Source: Metopolophium dirhodum (lineage: Eukaryota; Arthropoda; Insecta; Hemiptera; Aphididae). Taken from it: a stretch of 64,000 nucleotides of DNA. Below, piece after piece: positions 61,059 to 64,000 of the stretch. Each line of letters opens with the position of its first letter. Positions within the stretch are counted from its first letter, which is position 1. The DNA lies in contig NC_083560.1 of NCBI RefSeq assembly GCF_019925205.1, positions 150,742,565 to 150,806,564 on the forward strand, given 5' to 3'. The notes under the pieces are model-generated. The model ran no database searches. It was not told where the DNA came from and worked only from the letters and a program-made list of their open reading frames with translations. The translations under genes and the position numbers were made by a program.

Positions 61059-64000
61059 TTGTTGATAATAAATGAAAATTCGTTTTGTGTAGTATACAAA
61101 GGCGGTTCTTCCAAGCCAATTGATATACAGCTGTCAACCAGATATTTTGAAAACCACAGACGTCTGTTCTCCTTAAACCATATCAGAATTACCTACATTC
61201 ATGGAGGTTTTATTTCGTTTCGTCAAAAAATCGAAAAATATAAAAACTATTCAAAAATATAGTTTTTTTTTTTTTCGCCCTCGTAAACTGCCAACGCAAA
61301 AACGTCAGAACGCTATATCTGATAATTTAATAAAGCTAACTAAACTATCTTTCTCTGAGTGTAAACAGCAGAACTCTACCTAAAATAGATTAAAAGATAT
61401 TAGCGGTTCAATACCAATGTTTTAGGAATTATGACAAAAAAATGTTGATAATTAATGAAAAATCGTTTTGTGAAGTATACAAAGGCGGTTCTTCCAAGCC
61501 AATTGATATACAGCTGTCAACCCGATCGTTCGAAAATTACAGACGTTTGTTCTACTTAAAGCATATCAGAATAACCTTCATTCATGGAGGTTTTAAGTCG
61601 TTTCGTCAGAAAATCGAAAAATATAAAAACTATTCAAAAATTTAGTTTTTTTTTCTCGCCCTCATAAACTGGCAACACCACAACGTCAGGACGCTATATC
61701 TGATAATTCAATAAAGTTAACTAAACTATCTTTCTCTGAGTGCAAACAGCAGATCTCTAACTAAAATAGCTTAAATGATATTAACGGTTCAATACCAACG
61801 TTTTTCAAGTAATGACTAAAATTGTTGATAATAAATGAAAATTCGTTTTGTGAAGTATACAAAGGCGGTTCTTCCAAGCCAATTAATATACAGCTGTCAA
61901 CCTGATATTTCTAAAAACGCAGACGTCTGTTCTACTGAAACCATATAAGAATAATCTACATTCATGGAGGTTTTAAGTCGTTTCGTCAAAAAATCGAAAA
62001 AAATAAAAACTATTCAAAAATTTAGTTTTTTTCTTCTTGCCCTGGTAAACTGGCAACACCACAACGTCAGGACGCTATATCTGATAATTTAATAAATCTA
62101 AGTAAACTATCTTTCTCTGAGTGTAAACAGCAGATCTCTAACTAAAATAGCTTAAAAGATATTAACGGTTCAATACCAACGTTTTTCAAGTTATGACTAA
62201 AATTGTTGATAATAAATGAAAATTCGTTTTGTGTAGTATACAAAGGCGGTTCTTCCAAGCCAATTGATATACAGCTGTCAACCAGATATTTCGAAAACCA
62301 CAGACGTCTGTTCTACTTAAACCATATCAGAATAACCTACATTCATGGAGGTTTTAAGTCGTTTCGTCAAAAAATCGAAAAATATAAAAACTATTCAAAA
62401 ATATAGTTTTTTTTTTTTCGCCCTCGTAAACTGCCAACGCAAAAACGTCAGAACGCTATATCTGATAATTGAATAAAGCTAACTAAACTATCTTTCTCTG
62501 AGTGTAAACAGCAGAACTCTACCTAAAATAGATTTAAAGATATTAGCGGTTCAATACCAATGTTTTAGGAATTATGACAAAAAAATGTTGATAATTAATG
62601 AAAAATCGTTTTGTGAAGTATACAAAGGCGGTTCTTCCAAGCCAATTGATATACAGCTGTCAACCCGATCTTTCGAAAATTACAGACGTTTGTTCTACTT
62701 AAAGCATATCAGAATAACCTTCATTCATGGAGGTTTTAAGTCGTTTCGTCAGAAAATCGAAAAATATAAAAACTATTCAAAAATTTAGTTTTTTTTTCTC
62801 GCCCTCATAAACTGGCAACACCACAACGTCAGGACGCTATATCTGATAATTCAATAAAGCTAACTAAACTATCTTTCTCTGAGTGCAAACAGCAGATCTC
62901 TAACTAAAATAGCTTAAATGATATTAACGGTTCAATACCAACGTTTTTCAAGTAATGACTAAAATTGTTGATAATAAATGAAAATTCGTTTTGTGAAGTA
63001 TACAAAGGCGGTTCTTCCAAGCCAATTAATATACAGCTGTCAACCTGATATTTCTAAAAACGCAGACGTCTGTTCTACTGAAACCATATAAGAATAATCT
63101 ACATTCATGGAGGTTTTAAGTCGTTTCGTCAAAAAATCGAAAAATATAAAAACTATTCAAAAATTTAGTTTTTTTCGTTTCGCCCTCGTAAGCTGGCAAA
63201 ACCACAACGTCAGAACGCTTTATCTGAAATTGTAAAGAAGCTGCACAAATTATCTATCTCTGAGTGCAAACAGCAGAACTCTACCTAAAATAGCTTAAAA
63301 GATATTAGCGGTTGAATACCAATGTTTTAGGAATTATGACAAAAAATTGTTGATAATAAATGAAAATTCGTTTTGTGTAGTATACAAAGGCGGTTCATCC
63401 AAGCCAATTGATATACAGCTGTCAACCAGATATTTCGAAAACCACAGACGTCTGTTCTACTTAAACCATATCAGAATAACCTACATTCATGGAGGTTTTA
63501 AGTCGTTTCGTCAAAAAATCGAAAAATATAAAAACTATTCAAAAATATAGTTTTTTTTTTTTCGCCCTCGTAAACTGCCAACGCAAAAACGTCAGAACGC
63601 TATATCTGATAATTTAATAAAGCTAACTAAACTATCTTTCTCTGAGTGTAAACAGCAGAACTCTACCTAAAATAGATTAAAAGATATTAGCGGTTCAATA
63701 CCAATGTTTTAGGAATTATGACAAAAAAATGTTGATAATTAATGAAAAATCGTTTTGTGAAGTATACAAAGGCGGTTCTTCCAAGCCAATTAATATACAG
63801 CTGTCAACCTGATATTTCTAAAAACGCAGACGTCTGTTCTACTGAAACCATATAAGAATAATCTACATTCATGGAGGTTTTAAGTCGTTTCGTCAAAAAA
63901 TCGAAAAAAATAAAAACTATTCAAAAATTTAGTTTTTTTCTTCTTGCCCTGGTAAACTGGCAACACCACAACGTCAGGACGCTATATCTGATAATTTAAT
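61059..64000. repeat. Satellite sub-block repeating 49621-52561 at 11,438-bp distance
   Basis: Frames at 49621, 50003, 50764, 51147 and 51909 recur at 61059, 61442, 62203, 62585 and 63347, each 11,438-11,439 bases on (30 monomers). Only scattered single-base changes are seen (for example CGATCGTTCG at about 61522 against CGATCTTTCG). The copy runs past the window end. Confidence 0.8.

Larger units (their letters stand above)
33168..64000 (+). repeat. AT-rich satellite array, ~381-bp monomer, about 80 copies
   Basis: The anchor ATTCATGGAGGTTTTA recurs about every 381-383 bases from 33430 to the end, except for a shorter form of 362-364 bases. Constant landmarks in each monomer are GTATACAAAGGCGGTTC, CAGCTGTCAACC, the palindrome CAGACGTCTG (mutated in some copies), TTTCGTCAAAAAATCG, a T tract before CGCCCT, and CTATCTTTCTCTGAGTG. 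Two classes differ before the start of the open frame: CCAACGTTTTTCAAG...AATGAAAATTCG, and CCAATGTTTTAGGAA...AATGAAAAATCG. Both array ends are cut, by a gap and by the window edge. Repeated frames of 60-103 codons are side effects of the repetition. Confidence 0.97.

Noticed and set aside
43521..63550. The 67-codon satellite frames as a tandem gene family.
   Set aside because: No start-context, promoter or domain is recognisable. Many monomers carry stops or frameshifts, and openness is explained by homogenisation.
33168..64000. CENP-B-box-like motif in the satellite.
   Set aside because: I looked for a TTCG-TTGG-A--CGGGA pattern in the monomer and found none.

Overview
The window looks like a repeat-rich stretch of an insect chromosome, most probably an aphid (Hemiptera). 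The base is AT-rich with GGTACC/TAGGTA-type tracts and hAT-like MITEs, whose subterminal blocks I recognise from aphid sequence. It also carries a fragment of an intron-containing HECT-type (G2E3-like) ubiquitin-ligase gene, a family that I recall being multi-copy in aphids. The aphid assignment rests on recollection, not a search. I see no intact protein-coding gene, no tRNA or rRNA gene and no CRISPR array.

There are three blocks, separated by two runs of exactly 500 N, so their adjacency is a scaffolding statement and not read-through sequence. Block 1 (1-3362) is a GC-rich tandem array of 17 units of about 187 bp. It has two unit variants (A, B) and an extra 53 bp after some B units, which gives an A-A-B-plus-spacer higher-order period. 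An rDNA intergenic-spacer subrepeat is the best guess. Block 2 (3863-32667) is AT-rich. It has an inverted arm (3863-8959), a short single-copy centre with a complete hAT-like element and the HECT pseudogene (8960-10249), and then three head-to-tail copies of a 7.6-kb unit (10250-17850, 17851-25452, 25453-32667, the last cut by the gap). The inverted arm is the reverse complement of the unit. Each unit carries a 1.43-kb element with inverted ends flanked by TTAA, a 169-bp foldback MITE nested in it, a 21-bp minisatellite, a 1.4-kb hAT-like element with a perfect 8-bp target duplication, and a chimeric hAT-like stretch across the unit junction. Block 3 (33168-64000) is a satellite of about 381 bp, about 80 monomers, with nested higher-order periods (about 1,143, 1,907, 3,019, 3,054, 4,194 and 11,438 bp).

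The target duplications allow a partial history of block 2. One hAT element inserted next to the 3' end of the HECT gene. An inverted copy of the flanking segment then joined inside HECT coding sequence, truncating the gene. Tandem copies arose with a junction that fuses two related hAT elements, as expected for ectopic recombination between transposon copies. Nearly all open frames in the window lie inside repeats and I do not call them genes.
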